Source: Gemmataceae bacterium
GTDB taxonomy: Bacteria > Planctomycetota > Planctomycetia > Gemmatales > Gemmataceae
Length of the DNA: 64,000 nt
Assembly (NCBI GenBank): GCA_009692065.1
Contig: SHZY01000007.1
Coordinates: forward strand, 1 to 64,000
Direction of reading: 5' to 3'
Positions within the stretch are counted from its first letter, which is position 1; each line of letters opens with the position of its first letter. The position numbers were made by a program, and so were the translations under genes. Positions 50,324 to 59,429 of the stretch are shown one piece after another. A model generated the notes under the pieces. That model was given only the letters and a program-made list of their open reading frames with translations, did not search any database and was not told where the DNA came from.

Positions 50324-52540
50324 ATGGCCACGTTTCGACTCCCCGACGGCTCTGTCAAGGAAGCGCCCGCCGGCGCCACCTCGTACCAAATCGCCGAAAC
50401 CATCGGTAAACGGCTCGCGCAAGCCGCCATCGCGGCGAAGGTGGACGGCGAGATCGTCGATCTCAATCGCGAATTACCCGCCGACGGCGAGCACACGTTC
50501 CAGATTCTCACCGACCGCGACCCCGAAGCGCTCGATGTCTTGCGCCACAGCTCGGCGCACGTGATGGCCCGCGCCGTCATGCGGCTCTTTCCCGATGTGC
50601 AACTCGCCTTTGGGCCGACGGTCGAGAACGGCTTCTATTACGACATCGATTCGCCGACGCCGATCCGCGAGGAGGACTTCCCGAAGATCGAAGCCGAGAT
50701 GAAGAAAATCGTCGATAAGGCAGAGCCGTTCGAGCGCTTCGAGCGCCCGACCGCCGAGGCACGTGGGCTTTGCGCTGACCTGAAGCAGAAGCTCAAGGTC
50801 GAGCACATCGACGAGGAGCTGAAGCAGCACCCGTCGTTGAGTTTCTATCGGCAAGGGGAGTTCATCGATCTATGCCGGGGGCCGCATATTCCGCACGCGG
50901 GCAAGATCGGCGCGTTCAAGGTGATGACCATCGCCGGCGCGTACTGGAAGAACGACTCGACGCGTCCGCAACTCCAGCGGCTCTATGCGACCGCGTTCTT
51001 TAACCCAAAAGACCTCGAATCGCATCTGAATCGCATCGAGGAAGCCAAGAAACGCGATCACCGTGTGCTCGGCAAGCAGCTAAAGCTCTTCACGATCAGC
51101 CAAATGGTCGGCAGCGGCTTGATCCTGTGGATGCCCAAGGGCGCCACCGTGCGCGGCATCCTCGAAACGTTCATCAAGGACGAGTTGCTCAAGCGCGGCT
51201 ACTCGCCGGTCTACACGCCACACATCGGCCGGCTCGAACTTTATCGCACCAGCGGGCATTTCCCGTACTATCGCGATGCCCAGTTCCCGCCGATGTATCA
51301 TCGCCCCGCCGCCGGCACGCTCGATCTGTGCCAGTATCGGCTCGCGATGGGCGAAATCGATGAGAAGCGTGAACGCGAGTACATCGAGTACATGAAGCAA
51401 GCGCACATGCTGCCGCCGGAGTATGTCAGCGAGACCTCGCAGGCGAAAAAGCTCGACATGGTTCACGAGTTCGTTCTGCTCTTGCTCAAGGACCTGCGCG
51501 TGAACCTGCCGGAGTATCATCGCGCAACCAATCACCAGGAACGAGCCGACGCGTTGTTGAAATGGCTGCTCGATCAGGAAGGCTTCCTGCTCAAACCGAT
51601 GAACTGCCCGCATCACATCCACATCTACAAGGCGGAGCCGAGGAGCTATCGCGATCTGCCGGTGCGATTGGCCGAGTTCGGCACCGTCTATCGCTATGAG
51701 CAAACCGGCGAGCTCAACGGCATGACGCGCGTGCGCGGCTTCACTCAGGACGACGCCCACCTGTTCATCACACCGGAGCAGGTCGAGTCGGAGTTCCGCG
51801 CCAATCTCGAGTTCGTGCTGTTCTTCTTCCGCACACTCGGCCTGAGCGATTACCGCGTGCGGCTCGGCTTCCGCGATCCGGCCAGCACCAAGTATGTCGG
51901 CGACGCCGCGGATTGGGACACCGCTCAGAAGTCGCTCGAAGCGATCGTCAAATCGCTCGGCATGAGCTACAGCGTCGAGCCGGGCGAGGCGGCCTTCTAT
52001 GGACCAAAGGCTGACTTCGTCGTCAAGGACTGCATCGGGCGCGAGTGGCAACTCGGCACCGTGCAGCTCGATTACAACTTGCCGAAGCGATTCGAGCTGG
52101 AATACATCGGGGCCGACAACAAGCCGCATCGGCCCATCATGATCCATCGCGCCCCGTTCGGTTCGATGGAGCGATTCATGGGTATCCTGATCGAGCACTT
52201 TGGCGGCGCATTCCCGACCTGGCTGGCCCCGGAGCAAGTGCGCGTCTTGACCGTCAGCGACAAGTTCCGCGGCTATGGCGAGAAGGTCGAGCGTCAGCTG
52301 CGCGAAAAGGGGATCCGCGTGACCGGAGATTTTCGCTCCGACAAGATCGGCGCCAAGATTCGCGAGGCTCAGCTCGAAAAGATTCCCTACATGCTGGTCG
52401 TCGGCGACAAGGAGCAGGCCGCCGGCACCGTTGCGGTACGCGCCCGAACGGAGGGCGACCGTGGCGTCAAACCAATTGCCGAATTTATCGATTGTATCGA
52501 CCGTGAGGTGCGGGAACGCTCGCTGGTGGCAACCGTTTGA
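50324..52540 (+). CDS. thrS: Threonyl-tRNA synthetase
   Basis: The 738-residue enzyme has an N-terminal TGS domain (ATFRLPDGSVKEAPAGATSY), an editing domain with HSSAHVMARAV and FIDLCRGPHIPHAGKIGAFK, a class II catalytic core (GSGLILWMPKGATVRGILET, KPMNCPHHIHIYKAEPRSYR, MTRVRGFTQDDAHLFI, MIHRAPFGSMERFMGILIEH) and an anticodon domain (VRVLTVSDKFRGYGEKVERQ, YMLVVGDKEQAAGTVAVR). It is about 100 residues longer than the E. coli enzyme, mostly because of an insert at about 326-420 between SGHFPYYRDAQFPPM and GFLLKPMNCP. The usual PMNCPGH is PMNCPHH here. It looks functional. Confidence 0.96.
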   Translation: MATFRLPDGSVKEAPAGATSYQIAETIGKRLAQAAIAAKVDGEIVDLNRELPADGEHTFQILTDRDPEALDVLRHSSAHVMARAVMRLFPDVQLAFGPTVENGFYYDIDSPTPIREEDFPKIEAEMKKIVDKAEPFERFERPTAEARGLCADLKQKLKVEHIDEELKQHPSLSFYRQGEFIDLCRGPHIPHAGKIGAFKVMTIAGAYWKNDSTRPQLQRLYATAFFNPKDLESHLNRIEEAKKRDHRVLGKQLKLFTISQMVGSGLILWMPKGATVRGILETFIKDELLKRGYSPVYTPHIGRLELYRTSGHFPYYRDAQFPPMYHRPAAGTLDLCQYRLAMGEIDEKREREYIEYMKQAHMLPPEYVSETSQAKKLDMVHEFVLLLLKDLRVNLPEYHRATNHQERADALLKWLLDQEGFLLKPMNCPHHIHIYKAEPRSYRDLPVRLAEFGTVYRYEQTGELNGMTRVRGFTQDDAHLFITPEQVESEFRANLEFVLFFFRTLGLSDYRVRLGFRDPASTKYVGDAADWDTAQKSLEAIVKSLGMSYSVEPGEAAFYGPKADFVVKDCIGREWQLGTVQLDYNLPKRFELEYIGADNKPHRPIMIHRAPFGSMERFMGILIEHFGGAFPTWLAPEQVRVLTVSDKFRGYGEKVERQLREKGIRVTGDFRSDKIGAKIREAQLEKIPYMLVVGDKEQAAGTVAVRARTEGDRGVKPIAEFIDCIDREVRERSLVATV

Positions 52541-52548
52541 CCACGGCA

Positions 52549-52623
52549 CCGCTTGCGGCTTGGCGCACGCCGGATGTACACCGTTACAACCGAATTATGC
52601 GGCGAGCGCGAAGCCGCAAACGG
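52549..52623. repeat. Palindromic element, family A (diverged)
   Basis: The arms CCGCTTGCGGCTTGGCGCAC and its complement with AAGCCGCAAACGG are interrupted by two to four mismatches. The loop is about 31 nt. Located after the thrS stop. Confidence 0.75.
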
Positions 52624-52751
52624 CTAAAAATAAAAGCGCAACCCACGAAACTCGTTTGCATTGCGGTACCGACTTCGATTATGATAATGGTGGAAAATGC
52701 GCTCCAGGCCGGCAATCTTGCCGCGACCACCTATTTTGCAGGGAGTCTCCC

Positions 52752-55700
52752 ATGGCCGTCATGTCCAGCTTTAGACAGATGTGCCCAAGTTGCGAAGCGA
52801 TGATCAGCATCAAGGAAACCATGATCGGCAAGAAAGTCGAATGCACTAAGTGCAAGGACAAGTTCATCGCCGAACGGCCCGACGACGAAGATGCCGAAGA
52901 CACTCCGCCGTCAAAAAAAGACACCAAGCTGCAAACGAAGAAAAATACTCCGCCCCCTCCGACCGGCAGCGGCAAGTCGGCGGGCAAACGCCCCAAGCCG
53001 CAGGACGACGACAGCGACGACGACGTGCAAGCCAAGTCGAGCAAGCCGAAGGCCGAGACGAACGGCAAGTCGAACGGCAAAGCTCATCCAAGAAAAGCAC
53101 CTGCGGACGACGAAGACGACGGCGGCACCGCGCCGAAGAAGAAAGAGGGGGCGAGCTCCAACAAGCTTGTTATCGGTCTCGTCCTTGCGGGAGTTGGCAT
53201 CGTCCTGCTGATCGCGGCAGGGTACTTTTTCATGAATGGTCCGAGTCAAAGAGGAGGACCGGCACCCGGAGCCGACGCAAATAATAACAAAAAAGACAAG
53301 GAGCCGAACGACGGCGGCAACAAGGGCGATAAGCAGGAGTCCGCCGCAGGATCCCTCAACGACGCCGAAGCGGCCAGGCTCTCCAACCTGTTGCCGAACA
53401 ATACCGAAGACGTCTTTCACGTGTTTCAGAATGACCTGTTCAGCACCAACAGCCCGTTGCGCGATGCGGTCTTTCAATCGCCCGGCACGCTGGATGACGC
53501 CGACCTGCAAAAGAAGCTCGGCTTCTCGGTGCTGGGGATCGACGATCTGATCTGTGCCAAGAAACACACCGCGCCCGCGTGGCGTTACACGGTGATCCAC
53601 TTCAAGGACCCAATCAAGGAAGCCGACCTGAAAGCCGCCTTGAAACTCACGCCCGTGAAGCTGGAAGGAGAAAACTGCTACAAGATGACGGACGGCAATC
53701 CGTGGTTCGATTTCCTGTCGCGATTTTCGTTTGGCATTCCGAACCACCTGCGCTCGCTGGATGGGCGGGCGCGTGACAAGCCTTCCTTCATTCGCCTGCA
53801 CAATGCGCAGACGATGATCATCGGCGATGAGGCGCCGGTGACCGAGTTTCTGAAGATGAAGGGCCAGTTCAAGGAACTAACGCCCCGGAATCAGCCGAGC
53901 ACGCCGAAAACAGGCGGCGCTGGCGGCGACCCAACGCCCGGTGCGATGATGGGAGGCGGAGGGCCGCCCACACCAGGGGCCATGATGGGCGGCGGCGTTG
54001 CGCCGCCGACCCCCGGTGGCGGAGGCGTTGCTCCGCCGAAGCCCGGCGGCATGGGCGGTGCAACAGCGCCCGGACTGAAAGTCGGCGCCAATCAACCGCT
54101 ACCCACGAACGATCACCGCATCGCGGCCTTCGTGGAGCTCATGAATTACGCTGCATCCACGATGCCGGCGGGTGAGACCGAGTATTTCGTATCCTTCCAG
54201 GCGACGCCTCCTCCGCCCGGCGGCATCGGCGGCGGCTTGCCCAATCCCGGCGGCATCGGCGGCGGCTTGCCCAATCCCGGCGGCATCGGCGGTGGCTTGC
54301 CCAATCCCGGCGGCATCGGCGGTGGCTTGTCCAATCCCGGCGGCATCGGCGGTGGCTTGCCCAATCCCGGCGGCATCGGCGGTGGCTTGTCCAATCCCGG
54401 CGGCATCGGCGGTGGTGGTGGAAACAACAACCCGCCCCCGAACCCTGCCGCCAACATCCGCGATGACATGTACTTGACCATCAAGCCGAGCCTGAAGGCG
54501 ATTCTCGATCACATGGAACTGCGTGGCATCGACACCAAGGACAAGGTCCTCTTCAGCTCCGCAACCGACATGGAAGCCAGCCGCATCGAGACCAATCTCC
54601 CCGAATTCAAGAACGCCGTCGTCCGCCGGCCACGCCAGTTCTGGGACGTGACCATCGTGTTGACCGAGCAAAAACCCCGCATCCGCAACCTCGGCACCGC
54701 CCTGATCCAGAAGAGCACTCTCAAATACCAGTACCGCAACGAGATCCAGTGCATCCAGGAAATCGATGCCAAGGAATTCGAGCTGGAGCTGAGCGACCGC
54801 GTTTCGCAGCAGGTCGCGAAGTTTATTCAAAACCTGATCGACCACGAAGTTCGCCTGCCGAAAGCCGAAAAGAAGGACACGGCCGTATCGAACCAGAAGG
54901 CCGAGGACAAGCAGGACGCGCTCGTCTCGCAGATCACGGTCGAGCAGAAAGCTAACACCGTGGAGTTCGTGCTCGACCTGGTTCTCGACACGCCGGCCCT
55001 CTTGCAAATTCAGGCGATCGCGTCGCTCTCCGCCAGCGTGATGCGCATCGAGATGGAGGCCGCTACCAATCTGTCGCTGCGTCATGGCCTCGCGAATGCA
55101 GGCCGGCTCCTCGGCGAAAAGGGGATTTCTCAGCGGCAAGTCGCTCCGGGCAACCTGCCGCCGGGCGCCTTCAAACGCGAAGCTGAGAAGCGCGACATCG
55201 AGCTGCGGGCCGAGCGCGAGCCAGGTCGGCGTATCAGTTGGATGGCTGCTCTTCTGCCGCACATGGGGCATGAGACCCTCTTCAACAAGATTAACTTCCG
55301 CCAATCGTGGCGTGACTCGGGCAACTGGACGGCAGGCAACACCATTGTGCCGCAGTTCCTCGATCCGGCCTACCCGGACAAGACGCGCTACCTAGGCGTC
55401 GGCGATTTGTCTCTCGACTTCGCTGCCACGCATTTCGTCGGCATCGCCGGCGTAGGCCGCGATGCAGCCTCCTACAAGCGCGGCGACCCGGCAACCAACC
55501 ACCTGCGCGGCCCGCTTGGCTACGACGAATCCGCGTCGCTCGACGAAATCAAGAAAGGCCGCGGCCTCGCCAACGTTATCCTCCTGATCCAGGCGCCGCA
55601 TGATGGCATCACCGGCGTCAGCCCCTGGATTGCCGGCGGTGGCGCCACCCTGCGCGGCGTCCACGAAACCAATGCCATTGCCGACTTCGTTCTTTCCACC

Positions 55701-56327
55701 GATCGCTATAGGAATGTGATCCAGCCGGTCAAAGTCACCGCACTTTCCACCAAGGACGTCAAGACCCCCCTTGGCTTCCGTTATGAAAGCCATGAGAAAC
55801 GCATCGAAGTCGGCAAGAAGTTCACGATCGACGAGGATAGCGGCGCTATCGTCAAGACGGAACCCTCCAAGACTGCCACGGCTGTCTACGTCTGGCAGAA
55901 CAGCAGGGGCACCATCACGAAAGCGGAAGAAAAAGAGTACACCGGCAAACGCGGCGCCTACGTCCTCATGACCGACGGCTCCGTCCGCTTCATCGACCAG
56001 AACATAGACAACGAGGTCTTCAAAGCAATGTGCACCATCGGCGCACCTCAGCTTGATCTCGAAAAGAACCCGAGTATCCTGAAAATCACGGATCCGGGTA
56101 TCAAGATCAAGGCCCCGGCGCCGCCGCCCGAGGAAGCGCCGCAACCACCCAAAGTCGACGCGGAAAAGAAGCTGCCGGTGACCAAACCGGCTGACAACCC
56201 GGCGCCGCCGCCCGTCTCGAAAAAAACAGCCCGCGCCAACTCGGCCAATCAAGAACGTCACCAGCGTGTCGCGGGAGGTGAGGACGCATCGGTCGGTCCG
56301 CAGGAGAAGCCGCTGTCCAACCAATGA
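52752..56327 (+). CDS. Zinc-ribbon, membrane-anchored DUF1559-like protein
   Basis: The 1191-residue protein starts with a zinc ribbon (CPSCEAMISIKETMIG, CTKCKDKF) and a charged low-complexity region (about 35-135). A membrane helix follows at about 136-158 (LVIGLVLAGVGIVLLIAAGY). The part from about 190 on is extracytoplasmic. Around residues 380-560 there is a Gly/Pro-rich region with six to seven copies of the decapeptide PGGIGGGLPN (54216-54420). The C-terminal part is similar to DUF1559: SWMAALLPHMGHETLFNKIN, FVGIAGVGRDAASYKRGDP, GLANVILLIQAPHDGITG and YVLMTDGSVRFI. DUF1559 proteins are planctomycete-specific and often type IV pilin-like; here the N-terminal pilin helix is replaced by zinc ribbon and membrane helix. 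ATG 52752 has AGGGAG upstream. Confidence 0.82.
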   Translation: MAVMSSFRQMCPSCEAMISIKETMIGKKVECTKCKDKFIAERPDDEDAEDTPPSKKDTKLQTKKNTPPPPTGSGKSAGKRPKPQDDDSDDDVQAKSSKPKAETNGKSNGKAHPRKAPADDEDDGGTAPKKKEGASSNKLVIGLVLAGVGIVLLIAAGYFFMNGPSQRGGPAPGADANNNKKDKEPNDGGNKGDKQESAAGSLNDAEAARLSNLLPNNTEDVFHVFQNDLFSTNSPLRDAVFQSPGTLDDADLQKKLGFSVLGIDDLICAKKHTAPAWRYTVIHFKDPIKEADLKAALKLTPVKLEGENCYKMTDGNPWFDFLSRFSFGIPNHLRSLDGRARDKPSFIRLHNAQTMIIGDEAPVTEFLKMKGQFKELTPRNQPSTPKTGGAGGDPTPGAMMGGGGPPTPGAMMGGGVAPPTPGGGGVAPPKPGGMGGATAPGLKVGANQPLPTNDHRIAAFVELMNYAASTMPAGETEYFVSFQATPPPPGGIGGGLPNPGGIGGGLPNPGGIGGGLPNPGGIGGGLSNPGGIGGGLPNPGGIGGGLSNPGGIGGGGGNNNPPPNPAANIRDDMYLTIKPSLKAILDHMELRGIDTKDKVLFSSATDMEASRIETNLPEFKNAVVRRPRQFWDVTIVLTEQKPRIRNLGTALIQKSTLKYQYRNEIQCIQEIDAKEFELELSDRVSQQVAKFIQNLIDHEVRLPKAEKKDTAVSNQKAEDKQDALVSQITVEQKANTVEFVLDLVLDTPALLQIQAIASLSASVMRIEMEAATNLSLRHGLANAGRLLGEKGISQRQVAPGNLPPGAFKREAEKRDIELRAEREPGRRISWMAALLPHMGHETLFNKINFRQSWRDSGNWTAGNTIVPQFLDPAYPDKTRYLGVGDLSLDFAATHFVGIAGVGRDAASYKRGDPATNHLRGPLGYDESASLDEIKKGRGLANVILLIQAPHDGITGVSPWIAGGGATLRGVHETNAIADFVLSTDRYRNVIQPVKVTALSTKDVKTPLGFRYESHEKRIEVGKKFTIDEDSGAIVKTEPSKTATAVYVWQNSRGTITKAEEKEYTGKRGAYVLMTDGSVRFIDQNIDNEVFKAMCTIGAPQLDLEKNPSILKITDPGIKIKAPAPPPEEAPQPPKVDAEKKLPVTKPADNPAPPPVSKKTARANSANQERHQRVAGGEDASVGPQEKPLSNQ
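54216..54420. repeat. 30-bp tandem repeat encoding PGGIGGGLPN
   Basis: Six full copies of a 30-bp unit (CCCGGCGGCATCGGCGGCGG + CTTGCCCAAT) and a partial seventh. Units differ only at third positions and by a TTGCCC/TTGTCC change (Pro to Ser). The units are in frame, so copy number could change without breaking the gene. Confidence 0.95.
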
Positions 56328-56390
56328 TTAAGAGTCGTCGGCAAGATTCAAGGGGATGAACGGACCACGCCGACTCCACTGTCTTGATAT

Positions 56391-56424
56391 CTGAGGGGAC
56401 CTTCGCGTCCCCTCAGCAGCTTTT
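56391..56424 (+). terminator. Hairpin terminator between DUF1559-like gene and batA
   Basis: CTGAGGGGAC and GTCCCCTCAG form a perfect 10-bp stem with the loop CTTCGC; CAGCTTTTCTG follows. It lies 64 bases after the stop of the DUF1559-like gene and only 6 bases before the batA start. Confidence 0.6.
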
Positions 56425-56429
56425 CTGAT

Positions 56430-57440
56430 ATGATTCCCCACTTCACCTACCCCTGGGCACTCATGCTCCTGGCGCTTGTGCCACTCCTCTCGTGGCGGTT
56501 TGCCACAAAATCGCGTAGCATGTGGCGTTACTCGGATCGCCGGTTGTTGCCTACCCCTGCCGGCGCGCGCGTGCGCTGGGCATCATGGGGCGGCGTAGTC
56601 TTGCGCACCGGGTGTCTGACTCTGGCAATCATCGCGTTCGCGGGGCCGCAGTGGATCGACGAGAAGAACCCCCTGCCGACCGAGGGCATTTCCATCGCCA
56701 TGATCGTCGATGTCTCTTCCAGCATGGCCGAGCAGGATTTCGCCTGGGAAGACACCAAGATTTCGCGCCTGGTTGGCGTCAAGAAGCTGTTTCGTCTATT
56801 CGTTGCGGGTGGCACGGGCCCGGATGGCATCCACCTGCCCGGCCGGCCGCACGATATGATCGCCCTGGTGACGTTTGCCATGCACCCGGAGACAGCTTGC
56901 CCGCGGACGCTCGATCACGCCGCGCTCCTAAAAATCATGGAGGCCCAGGAGCCCCGCATCGCCGCCGACGAGGGCACGACGAACCCCGGCGACGCGATCG
57001 TCTGGGCCCTGCACGCCTTGCAGCAAGCCCCGACACAGCGCAAGGTGCTGGTCTTCTTGACCGACGGCGAGAGCAACGTGCCCGGCAAGCTGAAGCCTCG
57101 CCAGGCCGCCCAGCTCGCGGCGAACCTGTCGATCCCGATCTACGCCATTGACGCGTCGCCGGCCGACCCGAAGACCAAGGAAGAAGTCGAGGAAGCCATC
57201 CGTGCCAAGGAGACCCTGCAAACGCTCGCCAAAATGACCCAGGGCCTGTACTTGCGCGCTCAGGACGGACGCGGGCTCCTGCATGCCTACGAGAGCATCG
57301 ATCGCCTCGAACGCGAGCGCATACTAAGTTTTCAGGTTCGCCGGTTCCACGAAGGTTTCGCCTGGTTTACCCTGACGGCCCTGGCGTGCTGGCTGACCAT
57401 GATTGGGCTGGAAGCGACGATCTGGCGGCGCGTGCCGTGA
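56430..57440 (+). CDS. VWA-domain membrane protein (BatA-like)
   Basis: The 336-residue protein has membrane segments near 8-20 and 58-78 (FTYPWALMLLALVPLLSWRF, VLRTGCLTLAIIAFAGPQW), then a VWA domain (about 85-300) with the MIDAS start MIVDVSSSMAEQD and the later Thr/Asp in TNPGDAIVWALHALQQAPTQ and FLTDGESNVPGK. The last segment (TLTALACWLTMIGLEATIW) anchors it again. This is the BatA type of the aerotolerance operon. It is the first of a six-gene plus-strand run that ends with moxR and a DUF58 gene. Confidence 0.88.
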   Translation: MIPHFTYPWALMLLALVPLLSWRFATKSRSMWRYSDRRLLPTPAGARVRWASWGGVVLRTGCLTLAIIAFAGPQWIDEKNPLPTEGISIAMIVDVSSSMAEQDFAWEDTKISRLVGVKKLFRLFVAGGTGPDGIHLPGRPHDMIALVTFAMHPETACPRTLDHAALLKIMEAQEPRIAADEGTTNPGDAIVWALHALQQAPTQRKVLVFLTDGESNVPGKLKPRQAAQLAANLSIPIYAIDASPADPKTKEEVEEAIRAKETLQTLAKMTQGLYLRAQDGRGLLHAYESIDRLERERILSFQVRRFHEGFAWFTLTALACWLTMIGLEATIWRRVP

Positions 57441-57453
57441 GACCCAATGTTTC

Positions 57454-57519
57454 GGCACGGTCAGGAGTCCGTGCTACAACAAGAGAATTCCTGTTGTGGC
57501 ACGGTCTCCTGACCGTGCC
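57454..57519. repeat. Palindromic element in the bat operon (family E, GGCACGGTCAGGAG type)
   Basis: GGCACGGTCAGGAG (57454-57467) pairs with CTCCTGACCGTGCC (57506-57519). Inner inverted parts: GTGCTACAACAAGAG and TTGTTGTGGCAC. A perfect sub-hairpin TGGCACGGTCTCCTGACCGT is near the right end. It lies between batA and batB/C. Confidence 0.88.
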
Positions 57520-57539
57520 ACAATAGATACAAATACGCC

Positions 57540-59423
57540 ATGCTTTCCACGTGGTTCGCACACCCTGAATTCCTGCTGACCCTGCTGGTCGTCCCGACGG
57601 CAGCGGCGTTGATGCTGTTCGCGCATTGGCGTCGCCAGCAACTGACGGCTCGGTTGGCGAATCCGCTACTCTTGCGTAAGAGCGTGCTCACAAGGCCGAG
57701 CGTACGGCGCGCGAAGGCGATCTGCCTCTTGATTGGGATGACGCTGCTTTCAATCGCCTGCGCCGGGCCGCAATGGGGCCTCGACAACACCGGCCAGGTG
57801 CGCAAGGGCCGCGACGTCGTCCTTGTCCTCGATTTGAGCCGGAGCATGTCCGCCGAGCAGCCCAGCCGCCGCAAACTGGCCTTGCGCGCCCTGCGCCATC
57901 TCGCCGACACGTTCGAGGAGCACGGCGGCAACCGCGTCGCCCTCGTCGCTTTCGCCGCCCAGCCACGCCTGCTTTTCCCGTTGACGCACGACTGCGACCA
58001 CCTGCGGCACACGCTCCAGCAGATCGAAGCGGACGACATCCCGAAGCTGTCCATCGATGAGCCGATCTCCGGCACTCGCATCGGCGCCGCCCTCAAGCTG
58101 GCAGCCGCGGCGAGCGATCCCGCCCGGACCAATCGCCCCGTCGTCGTCCTGCTTTCCGACGGCGACGATCCCGTTGACGACGGCGAATGGCTTCAGGGAG
58201 TTGCGGCTGCCAAGGAAATCAACCTGCGCGTTCACGTCGTCGGCATCGGCGACCCGCACCGGGAGGAGACGATCCCCGCCGGCCGCGATATCGTGGAGTT
58301 CGAGGGCAAGCCGGTCCGCACGAAACTCAACGAAAAGCTGCTGCGTGAGATCACGAGCAAGACCGGCGGCGAATACCTGCCCGCTCATACCCAGACGTTT
58401 CCCCTGGGCGCCTTCGTCTTGCACCTCTTAGATGCCGACGAGTTGCGCGAGGAGATCCCGTCGACCGATGCCCTGCCGGTGTATCAGTTGCGCTATGCGT
58501 GGTTTCTCTGGCCGGCCCTCGTCTTTTTCATGCTGACGATGCTGTTCGACGAAGGCCCGGCCGCCATGAAAAGGCAACCTTTGCATCAGGCTCGTTCCAA
58601 CACCTTGCGCACGAAGGCCGCCGCGTTGCTCCTTGCCGCCATCGCGATTTGTGGCGTCAGCGCCGCCGATTCGCCGGATGCGGAGGCGCTCGTGCGGCAA
58701 GGGACCGACGCCTTCGCCCGGCAAGAATATGCGGAGGCGATCAAATCCTTCGAGCAGGCCGAACGGCTGACTCACGATCCCGGCTGGGTGTCCTTCAACA
58801 AGGCCGCCGCACATTTCCGCCTGGGCCAGTACCGCGACGCAATCGACTGCTATCGCCGCAGCCTGGAGGACGATTCCGCGCCGCCGGAGCGCCGCGCTCG
58901 GGCCCGCTTCGATCTCGGCAACGCGCTCGTGCAGTATGCCACCGAGCAACCGCTGCCGCTGGCCGACGCTGTCGCGTCGTATCGTGCGTGCCTCCTGGAG
59001 CCGAGCCTCCCGGACAAGCTGCGTGCCGACGCCCGGCACAACCTGGAGATCGCCCAGGTGCTTTGGCTCAAAGCCGTGCAGGCACAAGCGAAAGAGGGCG
59101 GCCCGCCGAAGCAGAAGGACCCGAAGTACCCGGAGAAACCTGACGAAAAAGACCCGAACGCCGCGAGAAAGGCGTACGACGTCCCGGCCGATCCAGGCCC
59201 GGGCCAAGAGGTCCGGAAGCCCAGCACGGGCAAGCCGGGTGGCAAATCCGACAAGCTGAGCAGCCAGGCGCTGCTGACCTTGCCCGATACGGAGCAGATT
59301 CAGCCGCTTTCGCCCGACATGACGCTGGAACAAATAGCCGCCCGCGCGCGGCGCATCGCCGCAGCACGCCGCATGCAGCGCAACCCGCCCGGCCCGGCTT
59401 CCCTTTCCACGAAGGACTGGTGA
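57540..59423 (+). CDS. BatB/BatC-like fusion: VWA and TPR
   Basis: The 627-residue protein joins two parts. Residues 1-340 are BatB-like: two membrane segments, the VWA MIDAS VLVLDLSRSMSAEQPSRR, a later Asp in VVLLSDGDDPVDD and a C-terminal membrane segment (YAWFLWPALVFFMLTMLF). From about 343 the sequence resembles a separate exported BatC: MKRQPLHQARSNTLRTKAAA is a basic start, LLLAAIAICGVSA the signal-like core, and TPR repeats follow (FARQEYAEAIKSFEQAERL, FRLGQYRDAIDCYRRSLEDD). The tail is proline/lysine-rich. The internal ATG at 58566 is in frame, so the two could also be made separately by internal initiation. batD follows 6 bases later. Confidence 0.82.
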   Translation: MLSTWFAHPEFLLTLLVVPTAAALMLFAHWRRQQLTARLANPLLLRKSVLTRPSVRRAKAICLLIGMTLLSIACAGPQWGLDNTGQVRKGRDVVLVLDLSRSMSAEQPSRRKLALRALRHLADTFEEHGGNRVALVAFAAQPRLLFPLTHDCDHLRHTLQQIEADDIPKLSIDEPISGTRIGAALKLAAAASDPARTNRPVVVLLSDGDDPVDDGEWLQGVAAAKEINLRVHVVGIGDPHREETIPAGRDIVEFEGKPVRTKLNEKLLREITSKTGGEYLPAHTQTFPLGAFVLHLLDADELREEIPSTDALPVYQLRYAWFLWPALVFFMLTMLFDEGPAAMKRQPLHQARSNTLRTKAAALLLAAIAICGVSAADSPDAEALVRQGTDAFARQEYAEAIKSFEQAERLTHDPGWVSFNKAAAHFRLGQYRDAIDCYRRSLEDDSAPPERRARARFDLGNALVQYATEQPLPLADAVASYRACLLEPSLPDKLRADARHNLEIAQVLWLKAVQAQAKEGGPPKQKDPKYPEKPDEKDPNAARKAYDVPADPGPGQEVRKPSTGKPGGKSDKLSSQALLTLPDTEQIQPLSPDMTLEQIAARARRIAAARRMQRNPPGPASLSTKDW

Positions 59424-59429
59424 GCGCCG

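Noticed and set aside
51080-52549. 489-residue minus-strand open frame
   Set aside because: Antisense to thrS with no motif of its own.
54216-54420. CRISPR-like regular repeat
   Set aside because: The 30-bp units are contiguous without spacers and encode a glycine-rich decapeptide in frame.
57454-57519. Terminator between batA and batB/C
   Set aside because: The hairpin has no T-tract on either side and belongs with the other dispersed palindromes.
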